Shown piece after piece: positions 61,114 to 64,000 of a stretch of DNA of 64,000 nt. The notes beneath the pieces are model-generated. The model was not told where the DNA came from, made no database searches, and was given only the letters and a program-made list of their open reading frames with translations. Within the stretch, counting starts at the first letter, position 1. Each line of letters starts with the position of its first letter. The position numbers and the translations under genes are program-made. The stretch lies in contig NZ_JAPCWC010000001.1 in NCBI RefSeq assembly GCF_026420865.1, forward strand, positions 310,001 through 374,000, given 5' to 3'. The stretch comes from Novosphingobium clariflavum. GTDB taxonomy: Bacteria > Pseudomonadota > Alphaproteobacteria > Sphingomonadales > Sphingomonadaceae.

Positions 61114-62020
61114 GACCCTCCCCCTGCCCACCCATTCCGTTCCGCTCGGCAAGAGTGGAATTTCCGTTTTTCCGATAGCCTGGGGCATGTGGCGGCTCGC
61201 CCGAGCTGACGGCGAGGACGATATCGGTGCCATCGTCGCGCGTATCGAGGCGGCGCTTGAGGCGGGGATCACCCTGTTCGACACAGCGGACATCTACGGC
61301 TGCGACGCGGCACTGGGCTTCGGCGGCGCGGAACGGCTGCTGGGCAAGGCGCTTGCCGGTCGGCCTGACCTGCGCCAACGGATGGTGATCGCCACCAAGG
61401 GCGGCATCGTGCCGGGCGTGCCTTACGATTCCAGCCCGGACTATCTGCACAAGGCGCTCGACGCCTCGCTCGAACGCCTGGGCCTGCCTGCGGTCGAACT
61501 CTACCAGATTCACCGCCGCGACTGCCTGGCCCATCCGCGCGATGTGGCCGATACCCTCGCCGCCATGGTCGAAAGCGGCAAGGTCAGGGCCATCGGCGTT
61601 TCCAACTACAGCCCCGCCGAATTCGCGGCGCTGCAGGCCTTCCTGCCCTTCCCGATCGTTTCTACCCAGCCCGAATTCTCGGCGATGCATTATGCCCCGC
61701 TTTACGACGGCACCCTCGACCAGGCGATGGCCCACGATGCCGCCGTGCTGGCGTGGTCCCCGCTGGGCGGGGGACGTCTGGTTTCGGCCTGGCGAGATCC
61801 CGTCGCCAAGCTGCTGGTTGCCCAGGGCGAGCGTTATGGCACCGACACCGCCGCCGCCGCACTCTCGTGGCTCATGGCGCACCCCTCGCGGCCGATTCCC
61901 ATCGTCGGCACGCAAACGCCCGAACGCATTCTCTCCTCCCGCGATGCCCTGAAGGTCCAGTGGACCGCTTCGGAATGGTACAAGGTGCTGGAAACCGCGC
62001 GCGGGGAACGCCTGCCGTAA
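61112..62020 (+). CDS. Aldo/keto reductase
   Basis: A 302-residue NADPH-dependent oxidoreductase of the AKR superfamily. Active-site residues: Asp and Tyr in LFDTADIYG, Lys in VIATKGG and His in LYQIHRRD. NADP-binding residues near the end are in PIPIVGTQTPERI. The substrate is unknown. It starts at the same place as the relic on the other strand, suggesting a rearrangement joined here. Confidence 0.93.
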   Translation: MTLPLPTHSVPLGKSGISVFPIAWGMWRLARADGEDDIGAIVARIEAALEAGITLFDTADIYGCDAALGFGGAERLLGKALAGRPDLRQRMVIATKGGIVPGVPYDSSPDYLHKALDASLERLGLPAVELYQIHRRDCLAHPRDVADTLAAMVESGKVRAIGVSNYSPAEFAALQAFLPFPIVSTQPEFSAMHYAPLYDGTLDQAMAHDAAVLAWSPLGGGRLVSAWRDPVAKLLVAQGERYGTDTAAAALSWLMAHPSRPIPIVGTQTPERILSSRDALKVQWTASEWYKVLETARGERLP

Positions 62021-62037
62021 GGACGCCATCGCCTTGC

Positions 62038-62065
62038 GACGTCAGCGGGTTGACGTCAGCGGGTT
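62038..62065. repeat. 14-bp tandem repeat
   Basis: GACGTCAGCGGGTT is repeated twice, then GACGG, in the gap after the aldo/keto reductase. It is slippage-like. Confidence 0.7.
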
Positions 62066-62135
62066 GACGGCGGGAGGGGACCGGATTGGAGGGAAGCGAT
62101 GAAGAACACCGGAACCCGTGCGTCTTGCTTCCTTC

Positions 62136-63509
62136 TTAAAGCCCCTCACCCCCGACCCAATGCGCATCAGCCAGATAGCGCGCGAGGTTCCAGACCTGCC
62201 GCCGAATATCGGGCACAGCAACGATCTCCCACGCCTCGCCCTTGGTAACCGGCCCCACCGCGAAAAGCGTGTCCTGCGGCTTGCCGCCGGCATCGCGTAC
62301 GCGGCCGAGATGCTCGACATCCAGCCCCAAGCGATGCGCGTCGGGCCGAACCCTGCCCTGCGCGACAAGGTCTTTCACCAGCGGAAAGCCGCTGCGCAGA
62401 AGATCGCCTTCCGGCCCGGTGCAATTGATCACCCGGCACACTTCGATACGCCGGAATTCCTCCTCTCCGCGCGGGCGATAGTCCACCGCTGCCCCGCCCT
62501 CGGTCACATCGGATCCGACCAGCTTGCCGGCCACGAACTCCAGCCGGCACTCTGCCTCCAGCTCGGCAAGACGGCGGGCCACATCGGGAGCGAGGCGGTG
62601 GCGATGCACGTCCCAATAGGGGCGCACATGCCGCAGGAGACGGCGCTGCCCGGCAAGATCGTGACGGCGCCAGAGGTTCTGCGTATGCGGGCGCTGCTCG
62701 TCCACCGCCGCGCGCCAGCCGATCGCCTTGGCCCGATCGCGAATCTGGCGGACCAGCGCCGAGCCACGCGCGTCGGGCGCGGGGACATGTTCCACGGCGG
62801 GACCGGTCTCGGCGTGGGCATGGGGCTTCAGACCGCGCCGCGACAGCGCGGTGATGCGGCCCTTGAACCCCGCCTTGTCGAGCGAGAGGATCATGTCCGC
62901 CGCGGTCAGCCCGGTGCCGATCAGCAGGACATGATCGAGCGCAGCGGCATCGGCGACTGCAGCGGGGTTCCACGGATCGGAAAAGCACAGTTCGGGCGGC
63001 AGCGCCGCGAGCGCGGGATGCGGCGTCGGTGGAAAGTTTCCGAGCGCCAGCACCAGTGAACGGGCAACGATCTCGCTGCCGTCATCAAGCACGACAGTGA
63101 CTGTGCGGTCCCCGAAACGCGCCGAAAGCGCTTCGGCATGGACGATCTGCGCCTTTGGCCCGGCGTCGGACAGTGCTTTGATCAGCAGTTCGCGCAAGTA
63201 GAGCCCGTAAGTGAGGCGCGGCACGAAGCGATTGGCCTGCTCCTCCCCGGCCTGCCCGATCCAGCGCAGGAAATTGGCCTGATCGTCGGGAAAGGCGCTC
63301 ATGTTTGCGGCGCGAACGTTCAGCAGGTGTTCGGGGCCCTTGGTGCCGAAGGCGAGACCTTTGGCAAGCTGCGCCTGGCTGCGCTCGATCAGCACCACCC
63401 GCACGCCCTGGCGGATCAGGTTGATGGTCAGGAGAGTGCCGCTGAACCCTGCGCCGACAACGGCGACGGGAAGGTCCTCGGCTTCGAATTGGGGGGCCAT
63501 CCGTGTCAT
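62136..63509 (-). CDS. FAD/NAD(P)-binding protein (YdhS-like)
   Basis: A 457-residue flavoprotein-like enzyme. VAVVGAGFSGTLLTINLIRQGVRVVLIERS is the FAD Rossmann motif, AFGTKGPEHLLNVRAANMSAFPDD is typical of the YdhS/HpnW-like group, and VLLIGTGLTAADMILSLDKAGFKGRITALSRRGL is a second nucleotide motif. The reaction is not known for most members. The ATG at 63509 starts close to the FAD motif. A GAGAAT/ATTCTC repeat lies about 55 bp upstream. Confidence 0.88.
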   Translation of the reverse strand: MTRMAPQFEAEDLPVAVVGAGFSGTLLTINLIRQGVRVVLIERSQAQLAKGLAFGTKGPEHLLNVRAANMSAFPDDQANFLRWIGQAGEEQANRFVPRLTYGLYLRELLIKALSDAGPKAQIVHAEALSARFGDRTVTVVLDDGSEIVARSLVLALGNFPPTPHPALAALPPELCFSDPWNPAAVADAAALDHVLLIGTGLTAADMILSLDKAGFKGRITALSRRGLKPHAHAETGPAVEHVPAPDARGSALVRQIRDRAKAIGWRAAVDEQRPHTQNLWRRHDLAGQRRLLRHVRPYWDVHRHRLAPDVARRLAELEAECRLEFVAGKLVGSDVTEGGAAVDYRPRGEEEFRRIEVCRVINCTGPEGDLLRSGFPLVKDLVAQGRVRPDAHRLGLDVEHLGRVRDAGGKPQDTLFAVGPVTKGEAWEIVAVPDIRRQVWNLARYLADAHWVGGEGL

Positions 63510-64000
63510 GTCAGCGCCAGCCTAACCGCATTACCGACCAATTATCAACTCATTTAGTAGAGAATATGAAATTCTCATGAAATCGCCTAAAATCAGTATT
63601 TTGAATGTAATTCTTGATTCACCGCTGAAGAGCCAAGTTTGGTGCCTTGTCGTCGCTGCTAGCCCTTATTGGGCAATCCCTGCTTTTGCCAGGGCGGTCC
63701 CGCCCCCATGCCTTTCCCATTGACGCCATATTGTCCACCGATATAGTAGACAATATGGCGTCATCGTTATGGCACCTGTGCCGGTCGACCTCGACAGCAT
63801 GGCTCACCAACTGAAATGCGGCGCCGCGCCCCGTTGCTAGCCGAACTTGGCGTAGACGAAGGAATTCTCGTGCCTGCCTGACGCTCCGCAAGCCTATGCA
63901 GCGCCTCTCCAGCCACCATCTCTGCCAGTACGCGCGCCCGCTAGCCGGGAGCGTACGCATCGTTCCCGTTCAAGAGTGCCCCCCATGACGACCGCCGCTC
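63510..64000. other. Non-coding end of window with two inverted repeats
   Basis: About 490 bp without a convincing gene. The first 110 bp are AT-rich and include GAGAAT-ATGAA-ATTCTC (63560-63576), a candidate operator for the leftward flavoprotein. A perfect 15-bp inverted repeat follows (63721-63763). From 63770 on the plus strand, short frames (for example MAPVPVDLDSMAHQLKCGAAPRC, then a stop) look like a decayed coding region, but I cannot name it. Confidence 0.5.
63721..63763. repeat. Perfect 15-bp inverted repeat
   Basis: TGACGCCATATTGTC at 63721-63735 and GACAATATGGCGTCA at 63749-63763, separated by 13 bases; counting inward, symmetry continues for two of the next three pairs. It could be a regulator site or a remnant end of a mobile element. 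Confidence 0.75.

Noticed and set aside
63619..63960. 113-codon minus-strand frame at the right end
   Set aside because: It spans the perfect inverted repeat and has no family features or ribosome binding site.

Overview
High-GC alphaproteobacterial DNA, most like Sphingomonadales (a Novosphingobium or Sphingobium relative). This is inferred from the TonB receptor plus glycoside hydrolase style of organisation, the DUF3649/PepSY/DUF3325 iron genes, a TGCGAATTATTCGCA Fur-type box and the codon use. No rRNA, tRNA, CRISPR array or intact mobile element was seen.

1-17,600: a catabolic island. It holds two divergent short-chain dehydrogenases (SDRs), a leftward operon (GH106 alpha-L-rhamnosidase, GH2 glycosidase with a one-base frameshift, GH39 glycosidase, FadR-type GntR regulator), a rightward ferredoxin-cytochrome P450 pair, a TonB-dependent receptor, two convergent TetR regulators and a small exported protein. 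Five copies of a 17-bp palindrome (best copy TGCGATACAGTATCGCC) lie at the SDR, GH106/ferredoxin (two copies), TonB receptor and TetR promoters, so the island reads as one TetR-controlled regulon. The P450 carries an extra C-terminal domain that is also encoded alone, as the small exported protein next to the TetR gene. My working reading is import, deglycosylation and oxidation of a plant glycoside. A rhamnose-galactose-uronate triterpenoid saponin would fit, but this is inference.

17,600-30,630: a leftward, translationally coupled cellulose operon (BcsR/P-like protein, BcsQ, fused BcsA-BcsB, BcsC, BcsD, BcsZ). It is divergent from a membrane GGDEF-EAL protein, which links it to c-di-GMP.

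30,630-34,800: an exported amidohydrolase, a FucP-type sugar transporter and a LacI regulator. 34,800-37,200: an arsenic operon (arsR, arsC, ArsN-like acetyltransferase, ACR3). 37,200-40,600: nicotinate phosphoribosyltransferase, a threonine-aldolase-like enzyme, and a winged-helix protein with three iteron-like boxes upstream. 40,700-43,080: an iron-uptake accessory operon behind a Fur-type box.

43,200-51,060: envelope proteins (autotransporter, three further outer-membrane or lipoprotein genes, a TPR protein) and a small unknown protein. 51,160-57,810: TetR plus a complete RND efflux operon ending in an intrinsic terminator. 57,824-63,510: OmpA-like lipoprotein, Na+/H+ antiporter, MarR regulator, a relic of a Gfo/Idh/MocA oxidoreductase, an aldo/keto reductase and a FAD/NAD(P)-binding protein. 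The last 490 bases appear non-coding and contain a perfect 15-bp inverted repeat.
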